DNA of 5,891 nucleotides from an uncultured Collinsella sp. (GCA_958438955.1 CAUBTS010000098.1:1-5891), one strand, 5' to 3'. Positions 1 through 5,853 are shown, counted from the stretch's first letter. Notes: generated by a model not told the origin, from the letters alone. Numbers and translations: made by a program.

Positions 1-61
1 ATGCAGCAGGGGCTCTCAATGTTTTTATGTCCTGCTCATATCGTCTGTGCCGGCACTTTGG

Positions 62-72
62 GACACTCCTTG
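62..72 (+). repeat. Short dispersed repeat GACACTCYTTG, copy upstream of ade
   Basis: GACACTCCTTG here matches GACACTCTTTG at 2091-2101 at 10 of 11 bases. It is followed directly by TCATTGG, which also appears at 2056-2062 next to the REP-like hairpin after ade. GACA and TGTC (62-65 and 71-74) form a small hairpin. The copies therefore flank ade, which suggests a dispersed intergenic element. It is too short to be certain from one window. Confidence 0.35.
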
Positions 73-138
73 TCATTGGTGCAAAGCAACCTCTCCTCAT
101 TGCGCCAAGCGACGTGTGCCGTTAAGCGGAGAGGCGTA

Positions 139-166
139 TTGTTGACCCATCGTTTGGGCATACAAT
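139..166 (+). promoter_or_regulatory. Candidate sigma-70-type promoter for ade
   Basis: A good -10 element, TACAAT, lies at 161-166 (5 of 6 consensus bases). A weak -35, TTGTTG, lies at 139-144 with a 16-bp spacer. A better-looking TTGACC at 142-147 would leave only 13 bp, which is too short. Transcription would start near 173, giving a leader of about 60 nt before the ade start codon. The placement fits the gene, but the -35 match is poor, so this is a moderate call. Confidence 0.45.
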
Positions 167-178
167 GGCTATTAGCTT

Positions 179-208
179 GCTGCGGTGAAGGCTCGTCCGC
201 TCCGCAGC
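179..208 (+). promoter_or_regulatory. Hairpin in the ade leader, possible attenuator
   Basis: GCTGCGG (179-185) pairs perfectly with CCGCAGC (202-208) across a 16-nt loop, and the stem is followed by TGTTTTCT. GC-rich stem plus a short T-rich tail resembles a weak intrinsic terminator placed between the predicted transcription start and the SD. The GCGG at 182-185 can also pair with CCGC at 197-200, so two mutually exclusive folds exist. No known riboswitch consensus was recognised. The pairing is seen directly; a regulatory role is inference. Confidence 0.35.
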
Positions 209-222
209 TGTTTTCTACGGTT

Positions 223-229
223 AAAGGAG
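223..229 (+). promoter_or_regulatory. Ribosome binding site that fixes the ade start
   Basis: AAAGGAG lies 5 nt before the ATG at 235. The reading frame is open back to position 1, so this SD decides the start. The ATG at 231 is out of frame, and the in-frame ATGs further upstream lie before the likely promoter and have no comparable SD. Confidence 0.85.
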
Positions 230-234
230 TATGT

Positions 235-2055
235 ATGTCCGTTGAGGTCATGAGGTCTGTGATCGAGGCCGCCGAGGGCCGCGTTCCCGTCGACACGCTG
301 TTTACCAATGCGCAGATTGTCGACGTGTATGGCCAGCGTGTGGCGCCCGGTAGCGTTGCCGTCAAGGACGGTGTGATCGTCGGCGTGCTCTACAACGGTC
401 GCGACGATGCCTCCGGTACCTACGAGGCTGCCGAGGTTATCGATTGCCAGGGTCGCTATCTCGCTCCCGGTTTTATTGACGGGCATCTGCATATCGAGTC
501 TTCGAACATCCGTCCCGCCGAGTATGCTCGCATGGCCGCGACGCGCGGTACTACCACCGCCATTGCCGACAGCCACGAGATTGCCAATGTTTCCGGCCTG
601 GACGGCCTGCGCTTTATGATCGAGGACGGCCGTCGCGCGCCCATTTCCATCAAGTACATGATGCCCTCGTGCGTGCCCGCGCTGCCCGACGAGCAGGCCG
701 GTGCCGTCATCACCGCTGCTGATATGCAGGCGTTTTTTGCCGAGCATCCGGGCGATGTCTTTGGCCTGGGCGAGATGATGAACCTGCCGGGCGTCTTTAT
801 GGCCAATCCCGAGACCTGCGCTCGAATCGACGCTGCCAACCAGACGCCGTCCAAACAGGTGGACGGTCACGCCCCGCTCGTTGCCGGCAAGGATCTCAAC
901 GCCTATGCCGCGGCTGGCATTATCGCTGACCATGAGTCGACGATTCCCGAGGAGGCACTCGACAAGCTGTCCCGCGGCATGTACGTGATGCTGCGCGAAG
1001 GTACGTGCAGCCATGACCTGGCCAACCTGTCGCCGATGCTGCTGGAAAACCCCGCCCGTGCCCGCCGTTGCTGCTTTGCGACCGACGACCGCGCTCCTTC
1101 CGATGCGCTTGCGACCGGCATGATCGACAACGCCTGCCGCGTGGCTATCGAGGCGGGCATCGACCCGGTGGTCGCTATCTCCATGGCGTCCCTTTCCACG
1201 GCTGAGGCATTTGGCCTGGACCACGGCTGCCGCGACCCGCACGAGCTCCGCGGCGCCATCGCCCCGGGCAAGCGTGCCGACCTGCTGGTGCTCAATGACC
1301 TGACGTTTGCCACGGCTCCGCATCGCGTATACGCCGCCGGTGCTCTGGTGGCGCAGGACGGCACCTTTGTGGGCGAGATCGCACCCGAGATGGCCGAGGT
1401 CGCAGCCCTTGCCGACGAGCTGCGCGCGTCCGTTAAGCTGCCGAAGCTTTCGCTCGACGTATTCGACTATGCCTTTAAGCCGGGCGAGGCCGTGATCGAC
1501 GTGGTGCCGGGTAAGGCCATCACGGGTATGGTTCGCCCCGAGAGCGCCGAGGGCCTGCGTCGCATTATGCTGATTGAGCGCCACGGCCGCGGTGTGTCGC
1601 TGCAGGCCGAGGGCGCCGACGGTGATGGTCCTGCGGGCCTGGGCCTTGTCGGCAAGCATATCGGTCGCGGCTGGGTGCGCGGCTTCACCATCACCGGTGG
1701 CGCCATTGCCTCCACGATCGGCCACGACTCGCACAACGTGTGCGTCGTGGGTGATAACGCTGCCGATATGATGGCTGCTGTTGAGGCTGTGGGCCAGGGT
1801 GGTCACGTGCTGGTGCGCAACGGCGAGGTCGTGGCGCGCATTCCGCTGGCGCTCGGCGGCCTGATGAGCGAAGGCACGGCCGAGGATGTCGCCGCGCAGC
1901 ACGACGACTTTATGGTCAAGGCGCGCGCCATGGGTATTGAGCCGCCGCTCGACCCCATCATGGGCATCATCTTCCTGCCCCTGCCGGTGATCCCGACGCT
2001 CCGCATCCGCCCCGAGGGCATGTTCGACGTCACGACCTTCACCTACGCCGACTAG
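235..2055 (+). CDS. ade: Adenine deaminase
   Basis: A 606-residue protein of the amidohydrolase superfamily, Ade type (COG1001). It converts adenine to hypoxanthine and ammonia in the cytoplasm, a purine salvage step. Visible signatures are the metal-binding HxH in PGFIDGHLHIESS (His84 and His86), the GLGEMMN segment (Glu180), VDGHAP (His212), ADHES (His233), FATDDR (Asp284/285), APGKRADL near 343-350 where the barrel returns to the small beta domain, and the C-terminal-domain motif IGHDSHN (496-501) typical of Ade. The length fits the family (roughly 570-610 residues), and all expected ligand positions are present, so it should be active. The frame is open for 78 codons upstream, but the start at 235 is chosen because of the AAAGGAG SD. 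The gene appears monocistronic, with its own leader. Its TAG stop lies inside a REP-like hairpin. No signal peptide or membrane segment is seen. Confidence 0.95.
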   Translation: MSVEVMRSVIEAAEGRVPVDTLFTNAQIVDVYGQRVAPGSVAVKDGVIVGVLYNGRDDASGTYEAAEVIDCQGRYLAPGFIDGHLHIESSNIRPAEYARMAATRGTTTAIADSHEIANVSGLDGLRFMIEDGRRAPISIKYMMPSCVPALPDEQAGAVITAADMQAFFAEHPGDVFGLGEMMNLPGVFMANPETCARIDAANQTPSKQVDGHAPLVAGKDLNAYAAAGIIADHESTIPEEALDKLSRGMYVMLREGTCSHDLANLSPMLLENPARARRCCFATDDRAPSDALATGMIDNACRVAIEAGIDPVVAISMASLSTAEAFGLDHGCRDPHELRGAIAPGKRADLLVLNDLTFATAPHRVYAAGALVAQDGTFVGEIAPEMAEVAALADELRASVKLPKLSLDVFDYAFKPGEAVIDVVPGKAITGMVRPESAEGLRRIMLIERHGRGVSLQAEGADGDGPAGLGLVGKHIGRGWVRGFTITGGAIASTIGHDSHNVCVVGDNAADMMAAVEAVGQGGHVLVRNGEVVARIPLALGGLMSEGTAEDVAAQHDDFMVKARAMGIEPPLDPIMGIIFLPLPVIPTLRIRPEGMFDVTTFTYAD

Positions 2056-2085
2056 TCATTGGGGACGTTCTTAAACGGCTAGTCG
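2049..2085. repeat. REP-like imperfect palindrome at the ade stop codon
   Basis: CGACTAG (2049-2055) pairs perfectly with CTAGTCG (2079-2085), extended by a T-G and a C-G pair, then a bulged upper stem and an ACGTT loop. The top carries GGGGACGTTC (2061-2070), identical to the element at 3067-3076. The left arm includes the TAG stop of ade. There is no T-run after the stem, so it is not a classic intrinsic terminator, although it could protect the 3' end of the mRNA or help stop transcription. Interpretation as a REP-like family is inference from two copies. Confidence 0.5.
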
Positions 2086-2090
2086 CCTGC

Positions 2091-2101
2091 GACACTCTTT
2101 G
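2091..2101 (+). repeat. Short dispersed repeat GACACTCYTTG, copy downstream of ade
   Basis: GACACTCTTTG matches the copy at 62-72 at 10 of 11 bases. Here it lies in a small hairpin, with CGACAC (2090-2095) pairing with GTGTTG (2104-2109), one pair being G-T. It directly follows the REP-like hairpin that ends at 2085, so the two may be parts of one compound intergenic element. Confidence 0.35.
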
Positions 2102-2127
2102 ACGTGTTGCCTGGCGCTGCGAATGTG

Positions 2128-2162
2128 GGACCCCTGGCGCGCGTGAGCTATTTGCCAGGTCC
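2128..2162 (+). other. Intergenic hairpin between ade and the HAD gene
   Basis: CCTGGC (2133-2138) pairs with GCCAGG (2154-2159). GGA (2128-2130) can add three pairs with TCC (2160-2162) across a 2-nt bulge. The loop is 15 nt. CCTGGCGC also occurs directly at 2110-2117 and could compete for the right arm. No T-run follows, and no known RNA family was recognised. It is reported because it lies in a 206-bp gap with no gene. Confidence 0.3.
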
Positions 2163-2194
2163 TTGTAACGTTTGCGCCCGCGGAGTCTTACCTG

Positions 2195-2259
2195 AGCTCC
2201 CTTTGGGTACGTTGGAATTGGATACACGTTCGATTCCAACAAGCCCGAAGGGAGCTTTT
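2195..2259 (+). promoter_or_regulatory. 62-nt hairpin burying the SD of the first HAD phosphatase gene
   Basis: AGCTCCCTT (2195-2203) pairs perfectly with AAGGGAGCT (2248-2256). The stem continues through a T-G pair and GGG (2205-2207) with CCC (2244-2246). After a small internal loop, GTTGGAAT (2211-2218) pairs perfectly with ATTCCAAC (2233-2240). The right arm is itself the SD (AAGGGAG, 2248-2254), 7 nt before the ATG at 2262, and TTTT (2256-2259) overlaps the end of the stem. In this fold the SD is closed, and the structure also resembles an intrinsic terminator. Pairing is seen directly; control of translation or attenuation is inference. Coding function of the arm is excluded because no ORF spans it. 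Confidence 0.6.
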
Positions 2260-2261
2260 CT

Positions 2262-3056
2262 ATGTTTAAACTGATTGCATCCGATATGGACGGCACGTTG
2301 CTTGACGAAAACAGCCAGGTACCGCCCGAGACATATGAGCTGATTGAGGCCCTGAGCGAGCGCGGCGTGCACTTTGCTGCGTCCTCTGGCCGCCGTTACG
2401 ACCGCCTATGCGAGTTCTTTGCGCCCGTGGTCGACAAAATGGACTTTGTCGCGGCGAATGGTGCGCAGGTCTATGCAGAAGGGGTCGAGGTCGATCGCGA
2501 GGTATATTCGCATCTCGCCGTCCGCAAGCTCGCACGCACGGTCAAGATGTTTCCTAACATGCATCTGGCACTCTTTGATCGCACCAAGTCCTTTTTGCTC
2601 GACGACGAGGACAAATTTGTCCGCGAGATCGACAAAGATCTGCCCAACGCCGAACGCATTTGGGGACTGCCCGATCCGCATGTGAATATCATCAAGGCAT
2701 CGATTATCTGCGATGACGGCAACGTGATGGACAACGCCTACGTGTTGCAGCGCGAGCTGGGCGGCCTGTTCTCTTTCGCGCCTTCGGGCAACGCGTGGAT
2801 CGATGCCATGCAGCCCGGTGTGTCGAAGGCCTCGGGCATCGCACAGCTCATGGAGCACTATGGCGTCGAACGCGACGAGATCATGGCGTTTGGCGACTCG
2901 ATGAACGACTACGAGATCATTCGCTTTGTCGGCACGGGCTGCGCGATGGAAAACGCGCGCCCCGCGCTCAAAGCGGTTGCCGATCGCGTCGTAGGCTGCA
3001 ACCGCGACCACGCCGTTCAGCAGGAGCTCCGTCGCGTGCTGGAGAGTCTCGCTTAA
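2262..3056 (+). CDS. Cof-type HAD-IIB family phosphatase
   Basis: A 264-residue soluble protein of the haloacid dehalogenase superfamily, Cof/HAD-IIB class (Pfam Hydrolase_3). Motif I is DMDGT (nucleophile Asp8, acid/base Asp10), motif II is in AASSGR (Ser41/42), motif III is Lys189 in GVSKASG, and motif IV is GDSMND (Asp212 and Asp216). Residues of about 80-185 form the C2-type cap that determines substrate. All catalytic positions are intact, so it should be a Mg-dependent phosphatase. Members act on sugar phosphates, FMN or pyridoxal phosphate, and the sequence does not tell which. The start at 2262 has the SD AAGGGAG 7 nt upstream. That SD is buried in a long hairpin, so expression may be controlled. 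The gene converges on a second Cof-type gene and is not obviously co-transcribed with ade, which ends 206 bp before it. Confidence 0.9.
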   Translation: MFKLIASDMDGTLLDENSQVPPETYELIEALSERGVHFAASSGRRYDRLCEFFAPVVDKMDFVAANGAQVYAEGVEVDREVYSHLAVRKLARTVKMFPNMHLALFDRTKSFLLDDEDKFVREIDKDLPNAERIWGLPDPHVNIIKASIICDDGNVMDNAYVLQRELGGLFSFAPSGNAWIDAMQPGVSKASGIAQLMEHYGVERDEIMAFGDSMNDYEIIRFVGTGCAMENARPALKAVADRVVGCNRDHAVQQELRRVLESLA

Positions 3057-3057
3057 T

Positions 3058-3088
3058 CCGGCAGATGGGGACGTTCCTTTTTTGCCGG
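3058..3088. repeat. REP-like imperfect palindrome between convergent HAD genes
   Basis: CCGGCA (3058-3063) pairs with TGCCGG (3083-3088). The stem continues through G-T and A-T pairs, one T-T mismatch, two G-T pairs and two G-C pairs to an ACGTT loop. The apex GGGGACGTTC (3067-3076) is identical to that at 2061-2070, while the outer arms have a different sequence that is still self-complementary. It fills nearly all of the 42-bp gap between two convergent stop codons. It could serve as a two-way transcription barrier, but the T-run lies inside the right arm and not after it, so a terminator call is uncertain. Confidence 0.5.
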
Positions 3089-3098
3089 GTTGCTGCTG

Positions 3099-3941
3099 CT
3101 AGGCGAGGGCGTCCATGATGGTGCGGGCGACGCCGTCGTGGTCGTTGTCGTATTCGGTGATGGCGTCGGCGGCCTCGCGGTCCTCGGGCTCGGCGTTGAT
3201 CATGGCCATGCCGTGGCCCGCTGCCTGCAGCATGGGGATGTCGTTGATGTTGTCGCCGAACGCCCAAGCGTCGGCGAGACGCTCGCCCAAGTGCTCGCAT
3301 AGCCACGTGAGGGCCGTTCCCTTGGTGGCGCCCTCGCCCATGACCTCAATGTTCATGGCGTACGAGCGCGTGACCTCGATGCCCTCGAGCGTGTCGAGTG
3401 CCGCCATGATGGCATCGCGATCGGCGGGATCGTGCCAGTACATGGCAATGCGTTCGAGCGTTTCGACCTCGTCAATCTTGCTATCGACGTCCACGTCGAT
3501 AGGCGTGCGCGTTCGCCTGAGCGAGCCGGCAATATGCGGATCGCCGCCGCAGAACTCGTCCAGGCGCTCGTAGAGCGAGCGGGGGAGGAAGCACCGACCG
3601 TCGGCGAAAATGTCGAAGGTGACGTCGTGGCCGGCGGTAATGCTGTGGATGCGGTGAGCGATGCCGCGATCGAGCGGACGGCTCAGAATGCGCGTGGCGC
3701 GCGAGGCATCGGTGGGTACATTCTCATCGAGCTGCCAGACGCTGGCGCCGTTGGCACAGACTGCGTAGTGCACGGCGGGGTGGGCGAGGATCGGCTCAAA
3801 GACGCCCGACAGCGGGCGGCCCGTGCAGGGCACAAACTCAATGCCACGACGTGCGAGCTCGTCGAGCATCGCCCAGGTGGCGTCGCTCACCTGCTTATCA
3901 CTTGTCAGCAGCGTTCCATCCATATCGGAAAACACAATCAT
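3099..3941 (-). CDS. Cof-type HAD-IIB family phosphatase (second, convergent)
   Basis: A 280-residue soluble HAD-superfamily hydrolase, Cof/HAD-IIB class. Motif I is FSDMDGT (Asp6 and Asp8), motif II is CTGRP (Thr40), motif III is Lys207 in GATKGTA, and motif IV is AFGDNINDIPML (Asp230 and Asp234). The GATKGTAL segment and the GDNINDIPML wording are the typical forms of this class. The cap region lies at about residues 80-195 and shows little resemblance to the cap of the neighbouring HAD protein, so the substrates probably differ. No substrate can be assigned. The start is the first ATG, with AAAGGG (complement of 3951-3956) 9 nt upstream. The gene follows gltA on the same strand, but an intrinsic terminator sits in between and ends only about 24 nt before this start, so its promoter is unclear. 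Confidence 0.9.
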   Translation of the reverse strand: MIVFSDMDGTLLTSDKQVSDATWAMLDELARRGIEFVPCTGRPLSGVFEPILAHPAVHYAVCANGASVWQLDENVPTDASRATRILSRPLDRGIAHRIHSITAGHDVTFDIFADGRCFLPRSLYERLDEFCGGDPHIAGSLRRTRTPIDVDVDSKIDEVETLERIAMYWHDPADRDAIMAALDTLEGIEVTRSYAMNIEVMGEGATKGTALTWLCEHLGERLADAWAFGDNINDIPMLQAAGHGMAMINAEPEDREAADAITEYDNDHDGVARTIMDALA

Positions 3942-3964
3942 TTGATGCAGCCCTTTCTACTGGC

Positions 3965-4003
3965 AAAAAAGCGTGGCCGAGGGCTTGGGTGCCCTGGCCA
4001 CGC
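3965..4003 (-). terminator. Rho-independent terminator of gltA
   Basis: Read on the minus strand, GCGTGGCC-type arms (3971-3978 with 3996-4003) give 8 perfect pairs. After a one-base bulge, AGGGC (3980-3984) pairs with GCCCT (3991-3995) around a 6-nt loop. The stem is followed immediately on the minus strand by six T (complement of 3965-3970). It starts 25 nt beyond the gltA stop. The plus-strand side has no T-run, so it works in one direction only. Confidence 0.88.
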
Positions 4004-4027
4004 CTAAGATCTATAACGGTACGCGTC

Positions 4028-5446
4028 CTAGCGGTCGGCGAGCGGCTTGTACTCCAGCGGCTCGATCACCGGGCGATACGCGGGGCGGATGATGCGGTGC
4101 GCACAGAAGAGCTCTTCCATGCGGTGTGCCGACCAGCCAGCCATGCGGGCGACGGCGAACAGCGGCGTAAAGAGCGTCTCGGGCACGCCAAGCATCTTGT
4201 AGATGAAGCCCGTGTACAGGTCGATGTTGGCGCAGATGGGCTTAGTCATGCCGTGGTCGCGCATCACCTGCGGGGCCAGGCGCTCGATGCGCTCGATGAG
4301 CGCGAACTCCTCGCCCAGGTCCTTCTTGGCCGCCAGCGAACGCGCATAATGGCGGCACACCTCGGCGCGCGGGTCGCTCAGCGTGTAGACGGCGTGGCCC
4401 ATGCCGTAGATGAGGCCCGTGCCGTCGAAGGCCTGCTTGTCGAGGATCTTGCCCAGGTAGGCTGCGACCTCGTCCTCGTCTTCCCAGTTGGAAACATGCG
4501 CGCGGATATCCTCGTGCATAGACACGACTTTGGCGTTGGCGCCGCCGTGGCGCGGGCCCTTGAGCGAGCCAATAGCCGCGGCGTAGGCGGAATATGGGTC
4601 GGTGGCCGAAGAGGACAGAACGCGGCAGGCGAACGTGGAGTTGTTGCCGCCGCCGTGCTCGGCATGGAGCATAAGCATCACGTCGAGCAGCATAGCTTCG
4701 TCGTGGGTGAATGCCATGCCGCCGCGCAACACCTGCAGAATGGTCTCGGCGGTGGAGAGGCCGGGTGTGGGGTGCGGTACATGAACCTCGGAGCCGCGGC
4801 GCTTGGCGACCGAGGCCATGTGCGCGAAGGCGGCGATGCGGGGGAGACGGGCGAGCATGGAGATGGCGACGTCGATTTCGTGCTCGGGTGTAATGGCGTC
4901 GGGCTCGGCGTCAAAGGCGTAGAGCTGCAGCACAGCGCGCTGAAGAACATTCATGATGCTCGACGACACCGTGGTCATGGGGAACTCGCGGACGTATTCG
5001 TCGCTCAGGTGCCTAAAAGCACCCAGGCGTCCGCAAAAACCGTCGAGCTCTTCCTTGGTGGGTAGAGAGCCCGTGATGAGCAGATAGGCGACCTCTTCGT
5101 AGCCGTAGCGGTTCTCGGCCTGGGCGTTGTTGACCAGATCCTCGATGCTGTAGCCACGAAGCGTGAGTTTGCCCTGATCGGGCACGACCTTACCGTCGAC
5201 CTTGTTGTAGCCATGCACATCCGAGATGCGAGTGAGGCCCGCGACCACGCCCGAGCCGTCTGCATTGCGCAGGCCGCGCTTGACATTGTGTTCGACAAAC
5301 AGGTCCTCGTCATAAGGGTCGGTCGGCAGGCCGTGGTAGAGGTTTTCGCTTTCGGGCGAAATCTGACGGCTCGCCTCGTAATCCAGAACCAGGCGGCTCA
5401 GGTGGTCATCGAAGCGGTAGTAGATTTTCTTGGCGTCGTAGGCCAT
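4028..5446 (-). CDS. gltA: Citrate synthase
   Basis: A 472-residue cytoplasmic enzyme that condenses acetyl-CoA and oxaloacetate to citrate. The catalytic residues are visible: His264 in HAEHGGGNNSTF, His351 in GMGHAVYTLSDPR and Asp409 in CANIDLYTGF. Substrate-binding positions are also present, with His300 in GPRHGGAN, Arg360 (DPR), Arg434 in ARMAGWSAHRMEE and the IIRPAYRP segment near 452-459. LRGYSIEDL (96-104) is the usual N-terminal-domain motif. HAV after the catalytic His is used in place of the HRV of many proteobacterial enzymes; HAV also occurs in eukaryotic and many anaerobe enzymes, so it is not a defect. An N-terminal stretch of about 65 residues precedes the conserved core. An ATG at 5467 is in frame but lacks an SD, so the ATG at 5446 was chosen because GAGGAG lies 5 nt before it. 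It is downstream of the ACT gene on the same strand and ends at a terminator. In an anaerobe it probably feeds glutamate synthesis (inference). Confidence 0.95.
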   Translation of the reverse strand: MAYDAKKIYYRFDDHLSRLVLDYEASRQISPESENLYHGLPTDPYDEDLFVEHNVKRGLRNADGSGVVAGLTRISDVHGYNKVDGKVVPDQGKLTLRGYSIEDLVNNAQAENRYGYEEVAYLLITGSLPTKEELDGFCGRLGAFRHLSDEYVREFPMTTVSSSIMNVLQRAVLQLYAFDAEPDAITPEHEIDVAISMLARLPRIAAFAHMASVAKRRGSEVHVPHPTPGLSTAETILQVLRGGMAFTHDEAMLLDVMLMLHAEHGGGNNSTFACRVLSSSATDPYSAYAAAIGSLKGPRHGGANAKVVSMHEDIRAHVSNWEDEDEVAAYLGKILDKQAFDGTGLIYGMGHAVYTLSDPRAEVCRHYARSLAAKKDLGEEFALIERIERLAPQVMRDHGMTKPICANIDLYTGFIYKMLGVPETLFTPLFAVARMAGWSAHRMEELFCAHRIIRPAYRPVIEPLEYKPLADR

Positions 5447-5451
5447 GCGCG

Positions 5452-5457
5452 CTCCTC
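5452..5457 (-). promoter_or_regulatory. Ribosome binding site that fixes the gltA start
   Basis: On the minus strand GAGGAG lies 5 nt before the ATG at 5446. The alternative in-frame ATG at 5467 has no purine-rich sequence upstream and would place this SD inside the coding region, so the shorter product is preferred. Confidence 0.8.
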
Positions 5458-5520
5458 TCCGGGCCATGTGGTGACGTTGCGCCTGGGCGCACCTTGGGCC
5501 GTCGCCACGCGGCTTGTTCG

Positions 5521-5808
5521 CTACAGGCGGTACATAAAGTTAAAGACGTCCTCGCGCTGGATGGACACGTTGACGCCCGAAAGCTCGCCGGCCTCGGCCA
5601 GGGCCTTCTGCAGCTCGGCGAAGTCGAGCTTGGACTCGGCGGTATCGGCCAGCATGGTCATGGTGAAGATGTCCTCGATAATGGACTGCGTGATGTCGCG
5701 GATGTCGACGTTGGCCTCGCCCAAAACACGGGTGACGCCGGCGACGATACCGGGGCGGTTCTTGCCAAGGACGGTGATGACGATGCGGGAGGACGAGATC
5801 TCGGCCAT
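5521..5808 (-). CDS. ACT-domain protein, UPF0237 type
   Basis: A 95-residue single-domain protein. The N-terminal half, IVITVLGKNRPGIVAGVTRVLGEANVDIRDITQ split over residues 9-41, has the ACT pattern of a beta strand, the GxxRPGIV turn (Gly15, Pro19, Gly20) and a helix. The C-terminal VNVSIQREDVFNFMYRL (79-95) is the typical ending of UPF0237 proteins from Firmicutes and related anaerobes. ACT domains commonly bind amino acids and act as allosteric sensors, but the ligand of this family is not known to me. The start has AAAGGG (complement of 5815-5820) 6 nt upstream. In many genomes this gene is followed by a UPF0210/DUF711 (PFL-like) gene; here the next gene is gltA, 74 nt on, and no terminator separates them. 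It is therefore probably the first gene of a two-gene unit. The product length is slightly above the usual 88-91 residues. Confidence 0.88.
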   Translation of the reverse strand: MAEISSSRIVITVLGKNRPGIVAGVTRVLGEANVDIRDITQSIIEDIFTMTMLADTAESKLDFAELQKALAEAGELSGVNVSIQREDVFNFMYRL

Positions 5809-5853
5809 GGGAAACCCTTTCGCGTGGTTGCGGCGCGCGGGGCGCTCCGCTAC

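Noticed and set aside
1..234. N-terminal extension of adenine deaminase from an ATG at position 1
   Set aside because: The frame is open but the extra 78 residues do not resemble Ade N-termini. A good SD sits 5 nt before the ATG at 235, and a likely promoter lies inside the extension.
172..1902. 576-codon open frame antisense to ade
   Set aside because: It is a shadow caused by the strong G/C third-position bias of ade. The product is His/Gly/Arg-rich with no recognisable domain, and the sense frame is a complete enzyme.
2123..2146. Seven-residue ORF MWDPWRA with two Trp codons, like an attenuator leader peptide
   Set aside because: It has no SD, and the downstream gene is a HAD phosphatase, not a tryptophan gene. 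Two Trp codons in so short a frame can arise by chance.
2163..2191. Promoter TTGTAA-N17-TCTTAC before the first HAD gene
   Set aside because: The -10 match is only 3 of 6, and the start site would fall inside the left arm of the SD-burying hairpin. Too weak to annotate.
2211..2240. tRNA-like T-arm, from TTCGATTCC near 2229-2237
   Set aside because: The 5 bases before the loop do not pair with those after it, and there is no acceptor stem, D-arm or anticodon arm. The segment is explained by the long hairpin.
4010..4015. Minus-strand TATAGA as a -10 for the second HAD gene
   Set aside because: There is no acceptable -35 about 17 bp upstream, and a transcript from here would meet the strong terminator at once.
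4389..4424. Ala after the catalytic His (GHAVY) in citrate synthase as a lost active-site residue
   Set aside because: HAV is normal in eukaryotic and many anaerobe citrate synthases. The oxaloacetate-binding Arg is in the DPR motif, which is intact.
3851..5065. 404-codon open frame antisense to gltA
   Set aside because: It has the same composition-driven cause. It overlaps the HAD start, the terminator and most of citrate synthase, and its product has no recognisable motif.
5478..5491. TGCGC/GCGCA hairpin between the ACT gene and gltA as a terminator
   Set aside because: The stem is only 5 bp with a 4-nt loop and no T-run on the minus strand. It does not break the proposed ACT-gltA unit.
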